Source of the DNA: Methanobacterium bryantii
Lineage (GTDB): Archaea; Methanobacteriota; Methanobacteria; Methanobacteriales; Methanobacteriaceae
Direction of reading: 5' to 3'
NCBI RefSeq assembly: GCF_002287175.1
Contig: NZ_LMVM01000037.1
Span: 1 to 64,000, forward strand
DNA length: 64,000 nt
Below the pieces are notes generated by a model that was not told where the DNA came from, ran no database searches, and saw only the letters and a list, made by a program, of their open reading frames with translations. Shown here piece by piece: positions 17,706 to 26,172 of this stretch. How positions within the stretch are numbered: the stretch's first letter is position 1; every line of letters begins with the position of its first letter. The position numbers and the translations under genes were made by a program.

Positions 17706-18194
17706 TTATTTTTCACCATTTTTATGTACTTTTTCAAGGCTTTTTGTAGCCAGCGTTTGTAATGTCTTAACTAGGTGGGAGTATTCTGTATTTGATAAGT
17801 CGAAGCAGACTGATTTTTCCCATTCATTATCAATTTGATGAATTTTAGGTACTATTTGTCTTCCCTTTTCAGTTAAAAAAAGAAGATATTTCCGACGGTT
17901 TTGCGGGTTTATTTCGCGGTATATAAATCCATTGTCTTCCAGCTTTTTTAAAGCGCGGGCAACTGTTCCCTTGTCGATGTGTAAATGAACTGCGAGATTG
18001 TCTTGTGTTATGCCTTCTTTGTGTGATAACTGAATGAGGAACGGTACCTGACCTGCAGTAAGTTCTAAATCTTTCATTTTGTTGTTTAAATGTATGATGC
18101 GGGTCCTGTGTATTATGGATATGAATACTCCGAGCGGAATATCTTCGGGAGTGTTTTCTAGTAGTTTTTTAGTGTGATGCAATGTAAAATTCAC
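17706..18194 (-). CDS. MarR family transcriptional regulator
   Basis: A 162-residue winged-helix regulator of the MarR family. The DNA-reading part (QDNLAVHLHIDKGTVARALKKLEDNGFI, then REINPQNRRKYLLFLTEKG) gives the helix-turn-helix and the wing, with dimer-forming helices at both ends. Members repress an adjacent exporter and release DNA when they bind small phenolic or drug ligands. The frame is open from GTG at 18194, but that GTG is part of the best ribosome binding site, GAGGTGA, so the TTG at about 18182 is a strong alternative start. It heads the operon with the MATE gene; a palindrome before it may be its operator. Confidence 0.88.
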   Translation of the reverse strand: MNFTLHHTKKLLENTPEDIPLGVFISIIHRTRIIHLNNKMKDLELTAGQVPFLIQLSHKEGITQDNLAVHLHIDKGTVARALKKLEDNGFIYREINPQNRRKYLLFLTEKGRQIVPKIHQIDNEWEKSVCFDLSNTEYSHLVKTLQTLATKSLEKVHKNGEK

Positions 18195-18203
18195 CTCAAT
18201 ACT

Positions 18204-18221
18204 TAATTTGAGTTTAAATTA
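18204..18221. promoter_or_regulatory. Palindrome, possible MarR operator
   Basis: taattt-gagttt-aaatta is a 6-bp inverted repeat just before the MarR gene, a place where MarR proteins bind their own promoter. It is AT-only in the arms, so chance is possible. Confidence 0.35.
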
Positions 18222-18701
18222 GCTCTAAAAATCTATATATCTACTAAATCGTGTTTACAGATTTTAAGAGTATGTATCCTCTATAAATAGTTATAAAAAA
18301 CTGTAATATCATTAATAATAGTTTTAAAGTCTTTTAAATATAAATAAAAAAAGATTTATTATTAACATTTGCATATCCTATTCTGTTTTCATGGTATATA
18401 AATATGTTGTTCATGCAACAATTGCAGGTGCAACAAAAATGGCTTTATTTTAATGGATTTTACCTTACAAATCTGCCTATTAACTGTCAAAAAAATAAAG
18501 GATTAAAACAACTAGTATCCTTTTATAATTAATTTATAAGTTTATTTTAGATTTTTATTCTTTATTTGGGGGTATATATAAAAATAAAGCTAAATTGGGC
18601 TTAATTTTAAATCAATAGTATTAAATACAATAGAAACATATTTAACTTTATTAATATTAAAATTTTAATTTATTTTTTAAACTAATTAAACGGGTGGTAT
18701 T
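18222..18701. other. AT-rich divergent promoter region
   Basis: About 480 bases between the MarR gene and the 18702 gene. TATA-like runs occur near 18223-18240, 18396-18406 and 18560-18580. A 20-codon frame at 18391-18453 has no ribosome binding site and I do not call it. The repeat of gcaacaa at 18414-18435 may be chance. Confidence 0.4.
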
Positions 18702-19067
18702 ATGGTTTTAAAAGGATTAAAAGCAGGTATAGACAGTATAATCTTTGATAAACATACTGGAGATATTGTAATTAAATTTATGCCCTTAAGAATTCCACTT
18801 AAGGATCTAAACATGCTTTCTGATGATACGGCCGAAATAATAGAAGCTTCAAGTGAAGAAAAGCTTGAAAAATATGTTTCAAGATTTGCTGCTTATTACA
18901 TAAAACACAAGGCCCATGAACCTAAAGCTATACGAGATCGTGCAAAAGAGCTAGGATTAAGCCCTAAACAGTTTGAAGAATTGATATGTGAAAGGATTAG
19001 AGAATGGGGTAATGTTTCTTCCCTTGATATTGATAAAGAGCCTCCTGCTCGTGTTGATGGGAAATAG
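18702..19067 (+). CDS. Conserved-looking hypothetical protein
   Basis: A 121-residue soluble protein, not recognised. The first 45 residues are strand-rich (DSIIFDKHTGDIVIKFMPLRIPLKDL) and the rest helical and charged. GGGTGGT just before the ATG is a good ribosome binding site. The next gene starts 41 bases on and is of similar size and character, so the two are probably one operon. Confidence 0.6.
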   Translation: MVLKGLKAGIDSIIFDKHTGDIVIKFMPLRIPLKDLNMLSDDTAEIIEASSEEKLEKYVSRFAAYYIKHKAHEPKAIRDRAKELGLSPKQFEELICERIREWGNVSSLDIDKEPPARVDGK

Positions 19068-19108
19068 AATTCAAATCAAGAACATTTAAAAATACTACAG
19101 GTGATTTT

Positions 19109-19414
19109 TTGTCAGATGCATTTTTAAAAAAAGATGGGACAATAGTTGCATTAAAGGATATTAAAAAAGGGGAAACTATCAAAATAGACCTTAAAGATCT
19201 ATATGTCGCAAGGGAAATTCAAAGTGGCCAGCTAAAACCTGAAGAAGAGGGGGAAACAGCGGTTGTTAAGCTGCCTGAGTGGCTTGCCACCAATAAAGGA
19301 TTGTCCAGCGAAGTTGTTGGTATAATTAAAAAAGAAACTAAAAAAGCAATATTGATGAAAGTGGGCAACGAAGAGGTCTGGTTACCCAAATCAGCAATAG
19401 ATATAGAAATATAA
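19109..19414 (+). CDS. Hypothetical protein, second of a two-gene operon
   Basis: A 101-residue acidic soluble protein, not recognised. It is rich in strands in the first half (GTIVALKDIKKGETIKIDL) and in the last third (AILMKVGNEEVWLPKSAIDIEI). The start is TTG at 19109 with GGTGA about 6 bases before it. It ends near a hairpin terminator. A beta-barrel-type binding fold is possible but not supported by any motif. Confidence 0.6.
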   Translation: MSDAFLKKDGTIVALKDIKKGETIKIDLKDLYVAREIQSGQLKPEEEGETAVVKLPEWLATNKGLSSEVVGIIKKETKKAILMKVGNEEVWLPKSAIDIEI

Positions 19415-19430
19415 ATTGATTTTGGCACTC

Positions 19431-19447
19431 CAAACACGATGTGTTTG
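19431..19447. repeat. 3-base-loop palindrome
   Basis: caaacac-gat-gtgtttg, 7-bp arms. The same arms occur around a different loop (aaa) at 21496-21512. Confidence 0.6.
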
Positions 19448-19501
19448 ACTGTTGATTAAGTCTACTATTGATATTGGGATATAAAATAGAAAAACTTTAA
19501 T

Positions 19502-19534
19502 GACTGATTTTGATAATCAGTCTTATTTATTTTA
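19502..19534. terminator. Bidirectional terminator between convergent genes
   Basis: gactgatt (19502-19509) pairs with aatcagtc (19515-19522), 8 bp with a 5-base loop, followed by a T-rich run. It lies between the + strand 19109 gene and the - strand peptidase gene, both of which end here. Confidence 0.55.
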
Positions 19535-19542
19535 ATTTAAAT

Positions 19543-20250
19543 TTAGTAATCTTTCACTACTCCCACTATGTCACGTATGGAGCGCCATGTATCAAGTGGT
19601 GTCTTTGTAATGTTTGAAATTTCTACTACTCCATCAGAAAGTGTTGTTTCTTTGATGTAATTGGATATTTCCCTGTTGTCACTTTTCAAATAAACTTTAC
19701 CGTTTTCTATGGTGGCCACTCTTTTTACTATAAGGCCGTAGGTAGAGTGTCTTGATATTACTATATCTCCTACTTTGATATTTTTTGTTTTGAGAGCTGT
19801 AACTTCCTGCCCATCTTTTAAAGTTGGAATCATAGAAGTTCCACTTACAATTGCTAAAAATGGCAGTTGGTTAGTTCCAAATTGTGAAGTTAGGGTAATA
19901 TTTGCCGTAAAATTATATTTCTTTGCAATAGTTTGCATGTCTGATTTTAAGCTGCTGGAAGTACTGGAATAGCTTTGAATGTCATTGTATGCTTTATTTT
20001 TCATTTCTGTAATCATTTTAGATGGCACCTGGACGTCTGCAGGAACCGATGTTGCCTGAACTGTCACGTTTTTCCCGTCAGTTTTTACAGTTATGCCTAT
20101 TTCATTCGGTTCTACTATAGGTGCTGATTGCTGCTGGTTTGATGAATTTATGGTGGTATCGGTCGATTGTCCAGATAAAAAAGTAGCTGCTGAAGCTGCA
20201 GCTATAATTAATATAATTGCCCCTATTATTATCGCTGTTTTTGATTTCAA
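19543..20250 (-). CDS. S24/S26-type serine peptidase, signal-peptidase-like
   Basis: A 235-residue protein with one N-terminal membrane helix (about residues 5-24), so the rest lies outside. The C-terminal domain contains SGTSMIPTLKDG with the catalytic serine at residue 139, then GDIVISR and IVKRV with lysine at residue 176, followed by a strand and KSDN. This is the signal peptidase I / LexA-type Ser-Lys fold. Most archaeal signal peptidases have histidine in place of that lysine, so the lysine is notable. The middle region (50-130) is unlike the standard signal peptidase. It could process secreted proteins or only a specific partner. Confidence 0.78.
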   Translation of the reverse strand: MKSKTAIIIGAIILIIAAASAATFLSGQSTDTTINSSNQQQSAPIVEPNEIGITVKTDGKNVTVQATSVPADVQVPSKMITEMKNKAYNDIQSYSSTSSSLKSDMQTIAKKYNFTANITLTSQFGTNQLPFLAIVSGTSMIPTLKDGQEVTALKTKNIKVGDIVISRHSTYGLIVKRVATIENGKVYLKSDNREISNYIKETTLSDGVVEISNITKTPLDTWRSIRDIVGVVKDY

Positions 20251-20871
20251 TCCTTCACCACCGGTTGATAATTGTTAAAAAGCATGAATTATTAATTCAC
20301 AATGTGCTGGAACAAAAAAATCTTTTAATCTTTTTATTTATATGTTTTGATCTAAATTAAAATTGGAGTTAGTAAGTGCTAGAATAAGACATGTTGTGTT
20401 TCTCATATTAAGGGCATTTTATTGGGAATTGTATATAAAATCTAATTTTAAATTCTTTTTAAGTGTAAAAATTATATGGCTTAATTTTTACTAACTTCAC
20501 AGCTAATATAAATTAAATCAGGATGATTCTATATTTATTTTGCAAAATTAAGTTAGTATTATATAATTATGCTTGTTTATAGTTCTATTTTAAGTTTTTA
20601 TTATATGCAAATAGGTTTATTATGGTTTAATAGTGTTATAATTGGTTATAGTGTGGAGAACTTAAAAATTTTTAACTTAGTTTAGTATGATGTCCATATT
20701 GGTTTTTATAGCCTTTTTAATGCTTAAAAAAGATTTTTTGCACATTAAATTTGTATTTAGCTGGTTTAATAAGCATGGTTATAAATGTTGTAAATATGGA
20801 AAATTATTTTTATAATGGCATATAATGGGTCAATGATTTCAAGTTACATCTAAAGCACGGGGTGATACTCA
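20251..20871. other. AT-rich divergent intergenic region
   Basis: About 620 bases between divergent genes. TATA-like runs are frequent (for example near 20512 and 20785). I see no open frame, no strong palindrome and no copy of the stem-loop repeat. It is presumably promoter sequence for the S24/S26 and 20872 genes. Confidence 0.4.
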
Positions 20872-21318
20872 ATGAACAAAATCGTAACGATTTGTCTTCT
20901 GGCAGTAATTATTGGATCAGTTCCAGTGTACGCGGCTGACTCAAGTAACGCCACAATAAAGCATCAAATCCAGAATATGAATTCTAATGTGTACAGTGAA
21001 ATTAAAAACACGTTTGCACAGATTCAAAATGCAAGTCCAGATATATCTAATGATATCAATAAGTTAAAAGCAGATTTCATGCAGGATAACCTGCAGATAA
21101 CTTATGTAGTTAAAAATAGTGATATTCAGAATTTAATTGTTGATATCCTGCAGAACAAGAATGTTAGATCTCAGATACACAGCTTAATACAAAATAAAGA
21201 CGTTCAAGATGAAATTAATAAGTTAATGCAGGATAGAAATATCCAAACTGCAGCTAATATTTTAATGCAGAATAAAGAAATCAGCAAAGCTGTTAATGAA
21301 ATAATTAACAGTAAGTAA
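20872..21318 (+). CDS. Secreted protein with five 13-residue helical repeats
   Basis: A 148-residue protein with a clear signal peptide (residues 1-22, cleavage after VYA). The C-terminal 65 residues consist of five repeats of 13 residues that follow the pattern N-K-x-[IV]-[QR]-x-x-[IA]-x-x-[LI]-[MI]-Q: SDIQNLIVDILQ, NKNVRSQIHSLIQ, NKDVQDEINKLMQ, DRNIQTAANILMQ and NKEISKAVNEIIN. Each would make a short amphipathic helix, and the array may form an alpha-solenoid or coiled bundle. The start ATG follows GGGGTGAT. No known family; probably a surface or periplasm-like protein. Confidence 0.7.
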   Translation: MNKIVTICLLAVIIGSVPVYAADSSNATIKHQIQNMNSNVYSEIKNTFAQIQNASPDISNDINKLKADFMQDNLQITYVVKNSDIQNLIVDILQNKNVRSQIHSLIQNKDVQDEINKLMQDRNIQTAANILMQNKEISKAVNEIINSK

Positions 21319-21495
21319 TGGGGAAATTTTCCCTCATTTTGTTTTTAATTAGTTTTTTACCTATTTTTGAAATGTTTTTTAGGGATTAATTAGTTTATTA
21401 TCATTGATTTTAAAATAGTATCTGCCGTATTTCAAATGAATATAACTCTTTTAAGATATAGCTAAAAATTTATGGAATGAAAAACAAAATATCAT

Positions 21496-21512
21496 CAAAC
21501 ACAAAGTGTTTG
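21496..21512. repeat. 3-base-loop palindrome
   Basis: caaacac-aaa-gtgtttg, the same arms as at 19431. A weaker stem, cctacaaaatcatagg, follows. Confidence 0.6.
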
Positions 21513-21562
21513 GAGCCTACAAAATCATAGGTTTGAGGATAAAAGCACAGGGAGGTTAATCC

Positions 21563-21721
21563 ATGAAATATCAATGTATTGTTTGTGGTTACATATACGA
21601 TCCTGATAGGGGAGATGAACGTTCTAATATTGCGCCGGGTACACCGTTTGAGGATTTACCTAAAGGGTGGAAATGCCCTAAATGTCGAGCCGGAAAATTC
21701 CTGTTTAAGCCTTTAGAATGA
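21563..21721 (+). CDS. Rubredoxin
   Basis: A 52-residue rubredoxin: CIVCGYIYDPDRGD at the N-terminus, GTPFEDLPKGWKCPKC at the C-terminus. The two CxxC pairs (C5, C8 and C38, C41 by position) bind one iron. Rubredoxin carries single electrons, in methanogens often to flavodiiron proteins or rubrerythrin for oxygen or peroxide defence. The residue after the second CPKC is arginine where most have glycine. GGAGG before the ATG is a strong ribosome binding site. The next gene begins 22 bases after the stop, so the two are probably co-transcribed. Confidence 0.95.
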   Translation: MKYQCIVCGYIYDPDRGDERSNIAPGTPFEDLPKGWKCPKCRAGKFLFKPLE

Positions 21722-21743
21722 TTTGAAATTTTTGGTGGGTAAT

Positions 21744-22118
21744 ATGGAAATCGAATTTAATACGGAAAATATTGAAAAATGCCGCTGTCTTGAGTGTAAA
21801 GTACAAAAAAGTCAGTGTGTACATGATAAAGCGATACTTCTTCAGGAAGGGGCGCTGGGTTCTTCACTGATTGAACCTAAAGAGTTTCCTGCACTGCACT
21901 GTGCCTCGGGAATAGAACATTGCAATGACCTGAACCGGAAAGAAGAATGTTTATGTAGAAACTGCCCTATTTATGCAGAAAACGATCTGGAAACAGGGAC
22001 TCCTACGCTTTACTTTTGCCTGGATGGATCATCAACTTCCTGCTGTTTGGGTGAGGAAAATTTTGATGAAGAAAGGGTTGCAGAGACTTTGAGGCACTAT
22101 TACCGGCGTACTGATTGA
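21744..22118 (+). CDS. DUF2769 cysteine-rich protein
   Basis: A 124-residue cysteine-rich protein similar to the DUF2769 family. Cysteines fall in two sets: NIEKCRCLECKVQKSQC near the N-terminus and ECLCRNCPIYAEN near residue 78, then YFCLDGSSTSCC. The spacing suggests metal or iron-sulfur binding. The frame opens at a TTG (21723), but the ATG at 21744 follows GGTGGG and starts MEIEFNTENIEKC, the better start. It shares a transcript with rubredoxin, so it may be a partner in electron transfer; no direct evidence. Confidence 0.75.
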   Translation: MEIEFNTENIEKCRCLECKVQKSQCVHDKAILLQEGALGSSLIEPKEFPALHCASGIEHCNDLNRKEECLCRNCPIYAENDLETGTPTLYFCLDGSSTSCCLGEENFDEERVAETLRHYYRRTD

Positions 22119-22195
22119 TTTTATAAATAAAAATTTTTTTTAACTTTTTAAATAATAAAAATAAGGACGGGGCCTAATTTTATATGAATTTTAAA

Positions 22196-23386
22196 TTAAA
22201 ATACTGGAATTAAGCCAGGGTTATTTCCAGTGATGCTTTTACCGCCTGCAGCAGTTACTATAAATGTGTTTTCAATCCCTACCATTCCAATATCTTTAAT
22301 TCCATTTTTGGGTTCTACTGCAAAGGCCATTCCTTCTTGAATGGGACTATCAAATCTTTCTGCTATTACTGGCAGTTCATCGATTAGTAAACCAATTCCA
22401 TGGCCTAAAAACTTGACTTTGCGGTTACCAAATCCCATGAAATTCTGTAGAAAATCATCGTCTAAACTGTTCATTATGTGGTTATAAATTTGTGATGGAA
22501 TTGCTCCAGGTTTTAGCATTCCTGATATTTCATTTTGTATATCTACACATTTGTTGTGGATATCTATGGCGTACTGGGGAAGAGAACTGCCGAACATGTA
22601 TGTCATGGTTTTATCTGTATTGTAGCCTTCTACTCCTGATCCAATATCAATATATACCAGATCTCCCTTCTTCAGCTTCCGCTCACGGCTTCCAAGAAGA
22701 GGCACTGCTGGACCCATCCCGTAATTTCCACTGGCCCCATCAAAATAAGATGGGTAAATCGAACTTTCACCAAAACCAATATGGCCGAGTACCATCTCTG
22801 TATCAAACATGCCAAAACGAGTTATTCCTTGATATCCTTCATTTACCATGATTTTAAACAGCTCTGCTGCAAGATCTGCTTCGCTCATTCCCTCAACCAG
22901 CATCTCTGGAACTATATCCTCCAGCACGCGCTGGTGGATTTCACCTGCTTTTCTCATTAACCCCAGTTCATATTCACTTTTAACCGCTCTTACTGCAGCA
23001 ATACTGGTATCTGCAGGTTTAACATCCTTAAAAGGAAAATGCTTTTGAAACCGACCATATAATGCCAATGGAACTGTTTCAGTTTCAAGGTAAACTGTGT
23101 CTGGAAGTTTATCTACACTTTTTGCAGCATCTCGAAAACTTTTCATGGATTTTATCTGTGGAAATAATGATTCATAAGTCGCTCTTTCAAAGCTACGCCG
23201 TACCCAGAATGTGGCTTCACCATCTCTTGGAATAAGCAGCATTCCATCCTGCATAGTTCCTGTAAAATAATATTGATTTATTTTACTGAAAACTGCGGCT
23301 ATTTCCCATTCGGGGTTGGATATATCCATCTGTGCTTTAAAACGTGTCATGCGGTCTTCCAGTTCAGTTGAAGGTACTTTATTCAT
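22196..23386 (-). CDS. M24 family Xaa-Pro peptidase
   Basis: A 396-residue metallopeptidase of family M24 (pita-bread fold, aminopeptidase P / prolidase type). The N-terminal creatinase-like domain is followed by the catalytic domain. Five metal ligands are visible: D247 in YIDIGSG, D258 in NTDKTMTYMFG, H329 in GHGIGLLIDELP, E358 in AFAVEPKNGI and E372 in GIENTFIVT. The usual two-cobalt or two-manganese site is therefore complete. It removes an N-terminal residue before proline or splits Xaa-Pro dipeptides; which one cannot be decided here. Starts with ATG; transcribed alone. Confidence 0.9.
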   Translation of the reverse strand: MNKVPSTELEDRMTRFKAQMDISNPEWEIAAVFSKINQYYFTGTMQDGMLLIPRDGEATFWVRRSFERATYESLFPQIKSMKSFRDAAKSVDKLPDTVYLETETVPLALYGRFQKHFPFKDVKPADTSIAAVRAVKSEYELGLMRKAGEIHQRVLEDIVPEMLVEGMSEADLAAELFKIMVNEGYQGITRFGMFDTEMVLGHIGFGESSIYPSYFDGASGNYGMGPAVPLLGSRERKLKKGDLVYIDIGSGVEGYNTDKTMTYMFGSSLPQYAIDIHNKCVDIQNEISGMLKPGAIPSQIYNHIMNSLDDDFLQNFMGFGNRKVKFLGHGIGLLIDELPVIAERFDSPIQEGMAFAVEPKNGIKDIGMVGIENTFIVTAAGGKSITGNNPGLIPVF

Positions 23387-23555
23387 ATTCTGCTCCTTTA
23401 TTGTTCTATTTATGTATATTAAGTGATACTCTTTAATAAGATTATATCAAATGTATAGCTTTAATCCATAATAAAATATATTGGAAAAGTTCTAATAGAT
23501 CCAGTTTAAAATTATCAAGTAATTCAATATTTAATATTTATAAAAGGGGTCTTAA

Positions 23556-23897
23556 ATGGAGTCTCAGGAAAGAAATATAACTGAAGAAGATGTTATGGGT
23601 GTAGTGGACTTATTTACCAAAGTTCCAGTTGTAATATTAAAAATGGCTGTTTCTAGGAACATGAATGTGGTGAAAAAGTTTAGATCTCAGATAGAAAACT
23701 ATAAAGATCAGTTAAGTGATGAAGAAATTGGGAAGATTAAAAAAGTCATTGAAATGCAGGTTCCAGAGCTTCAGGGATTACTGGCCAGAGCTTACTCTGA
23801 AAAAGGACATGAACAGTTAAAAATACTTGCAGATCCAAAGGCAGAACAGTTTATCAGGGATAACTTGAGCGAGCTTAAAGTACTATTATTCAAATAA
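23556..23897 (+). CDS. Hypothetical helical protein
   Basis: A 113-residue all-helical soluble protein, not recognised. It is charged, with QIENYKDQLSDEEIGKIKKVIEMQVPELQGLLARAY in the middle. AAGGGG precedes the ATG. The protein ends with a hydrophobic LKVLLFK. No neighbour suggests a role. Confidence 0.55.
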   Translation: MESQERNITEEDVMGVVDLFTKVPVVILKMAVSRNMNVVKKFRSQIENYKDQLSDEEIGKIKKVIEMQVPELQGLLARAYSEKGHEQLKILADPKAEQFIRDNLSELKVLLFK

Positions 23898-24024
23898 CTA
23901 AAACAGTATATTCATTTATTAACTAATTTTTCAAGATAAAATTAATTTTTTAATATTTAAAAAAATAACTTTTTATATAATTTAAAATTTAATTTCTTAT
24001 TTGAAACATCTTGCTAAATTCAAC

Positions 24025-24228
24025 TTATTTATTTAGGTTAAAAATTTTTTCTGATTTAATAATGCCTTTATTTTCTAAATCCTGCATTAAAAAGGCTATT
24101 AAAATATATTCCTGTCCTGTATAATTTGCCAGGTCTTTAATGGAAACATTCTGGTTCCTACCCAGATACTCAAGTGTGTTCATTATTAATTCACTTTTTA
24201 AATCCTCATTTTTCCATTCTACTTTCAA
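24025..24228 (-). CDS. Small winged-helix DNA-binding protein
   Basis: A protein of 67 residues when the TTG start at 24228, which follows GAGGTG, is used instead of the 11-codon longer frame. The content is a winged helix: MNTLEYLGRNQNVSIKDLANYTGQEYILIAFLMQDLENKGII is a three-helix unit, with a possible short wing at the end. It may be a transcription regulator, but nothing next to it is an obvious target; the next + strand gene starts 270 bases on and is an MFS exporter. Confidence 0.6.
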   Translation of the reverse strand: MKVEWKNEDLKSELIMNTLEYLGRNQNVSIKDLANYTGQEYILIAFLMQDLENKGIIKSEKIFNLNK

Positions 24229-24495
24229 ATTATTCACCTCTTGTCTTAAATTAATTATCAAATTTTTTTTGGTTATTCTGTATTTTAACTCATTGTTTCA
24301 GTTATATTTTCTAAAAAAGCTTAAAAATAGTTTTTCCCGAATCATATCCAAATCTATTCCAATTCATTACCATTTTTTGGCAAATATCATAAATTCATGT
24401 TGTATTATTAAAAATATGAGATATTTAATTAGTTATATTTAAATAACGGGAAAATTACCATAAATATAAATGAGTATTTTGGGCAGGCGTTTATA

Positions 24496-26088
24496 TTGAA
24501 CAAGTCGAATTATGGGTGGTCAATTTTAATTTTTGTTTCTTTAGCATTGTTTATCATAGGTTTAGATGCTACATTTATGAACGTGGCAATGACATATCTT
24601 GTAAAAGATCTGAATACAACTCTTGCCAATATACAGTCTATAATAGCTATTTATGCTCTTGTAATGGGCTGCTTTGTGCTATTTGGAGGTAAATTGCAGG
24701 ATGTTATCGGTAGAAAGAAGACTTTTGTAGTTGGAGCTATTATCTATGGTGTGGGGGCATTAATTGCAGCCGTAAGTACAAATGCACTTATGCTGCTGGT
24801 GGGCTGGTCTATAATAGAAGGTTTTGGTGCGGCTTTAATGCTGCCGGCAACATCGTCCATAATCACAGCTCATTACGCTGGGTCTAAACGAGCTTTTGCA
24901 CTGGGATTTTCATCTACATTATATATAGCTGCGACAGCAATAGGGCCACTACTAGGAGGTTACCTTACAACATTCTATTCTTGGAGATGGGGATTTGCAT
25001 TAGAAACTATACTGGTAGTTGCTATACTTGTCTTGTCCTATGACATTGCAGAGTCTGAAATAACATTGAAATGGTCCGATTTAAATCTTAGAGGAGCTTT
25101 TCTTGTTTCATCAGGGATTTTATTATTTATAGTAGGTGTACTGCAGTTGAACAATCCTGCTACGTGGGTTAACCACTATGGGACCATTATAAATCCCATC
25201 GGGTTTGCATTTGCAATGTCAATGGTCCTGATCGGTATTCTATTCATAGTGATCTTCTTTTATTATCAAAGAAAGTTAATTAAACAGGGTAAAAAACCAT
25301 TTATAGACGTGCGTATCTTAAAAAACCGTTCATTTACATTTGGTAACTTATCCAGATTAATCCTGGCCTTAATTTTAGCTGGATTGTTTTACATCATACC
25401 TGTATATGTACAGACAAGGTGGGGGGTCAATGCTCTGGTAACAGGTTTAATTTTGTTACCTACTTCTATTGGGAGTGCAATATTTGCAATAAGTATTGGT
25501 AAACTTACAAAACGTATCAAAGCCCATTATCTTGTTATTATAGGGTTTGCTTTGTCTATCATTGCTATTTTGATGTTATATTATTCATTTATGTATCCTG
25601 CAAGTTTGGATATGATGGATCTTATTCCGAGCTTATTTATACTGGGAATGGGCTTAGGATTAGCTACTCCTAATATTACCAATATTATTCTTTCCAGTGT
25701 GGATGATAAACAGCTTGGAGAGGCTTCAGGAATACATAACACTTTCATAAATGTTGGATCTTCAATTGGAACTGTTGCTATTGGATTAATTTTCTTTATG
25801 GCATTGTACTTTAATGTTGCAGCTACACTTCCAGTTGAATATTCAGTATATCAAAATCAGCAGGCTTTAAATCATGATATTTATTCATGGGTGGGAAAAA
25901 CTTTAAGTCCAGATATGTCGACTATTATGGATGACCCTAAACTTTTTGCCCTTACATTTAATTCTGATAGTCGTGGGATGCAGGCTGCAATTTTAGCCTC
26001 TGCTGTCATGCTGTTTATTGGGCTGTTATTGTCTTTATTCATCAAACCGCCGCCGGATATTATAGAAAAAGAAAAGGTTGAAAAGTAG
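24496..26088 (+). CDS. MFS exporter, DHA2/EmrB-QacA type, 14 helices
   Basis: A 530-residue transporter of the major facilitator superfamily, drug:proton antiporter type 2 (14 helices). Family blocks: ALFIIGLDATFMNVAM in helix 1, GGKLQDVIGRKKTF (motif A) between helices 2 and 3, and SSTLYIAATAIGPLLGGYL (motif C) in helix 5. It should export a drug or metabolite. The start is TTG at 24496 with a weak ribosome binding site; the first residues MNKSNYGWSILIF are typical for the family, so I trust it. A palindrome-free promoter region precedes it. Confidence 0.92.
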   Translation: MNKSNYGWSILIFVSLALFIIGLDATFMNVAMTYLVKDLNTTLANIQSIIAIYALVMGCFVLFGGKLQDVIGRKKTFVVGAIIYGVGALIAAVSTNALMLLVGWSIIEGFGAALMLPATSSIITAHYAGSKRAFALGFSSTLYIAATAIGPLLGGYLTTFYSWRWGFALETILVVAILVLSYDIAESEITLKWSDLNLRGAFLVSSGILLFIVGVLQLNNPATWVNHYGTIINPIGFAFAMSMVLIGILFIVIFFYYQRKLIKQGKKPFIDVRILKNRSFTFGNLSRLILALILAGLFYIIPVYVQTRWGVNALVTGLILLPTSIGSAIFAISIGKLTKRIKAHYLVIIGFALSIIAILMLYYSFMYPASLDMMDLIPSLFILGMGLGLATPNITNIILSSVDDKQLGEASGIHNTFINVGSSIGTVAIGLIFFMALYFNVAATLPVEYSVYQNQQALNHDIYSWVGKTLSPDMSTIMDDPKLFALTFNSDSRGMQAAILASAVMLFIGLLLSLFIKPPPDIIEKEKVEK

Positions 26089-26172
26089 CAATATGATCTT
26101 AAATTATTTTTTGAAATTTAAAAAGATAGGAAAAGTAAATAAACTGGCACAATTTTTTTATGTCCAATTAAT

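Noticed and set aside
18391..18453. 20-codon frame in the MarR divergent region
   Set aside because: No ribosome binding site and no resemblance to known peptides.
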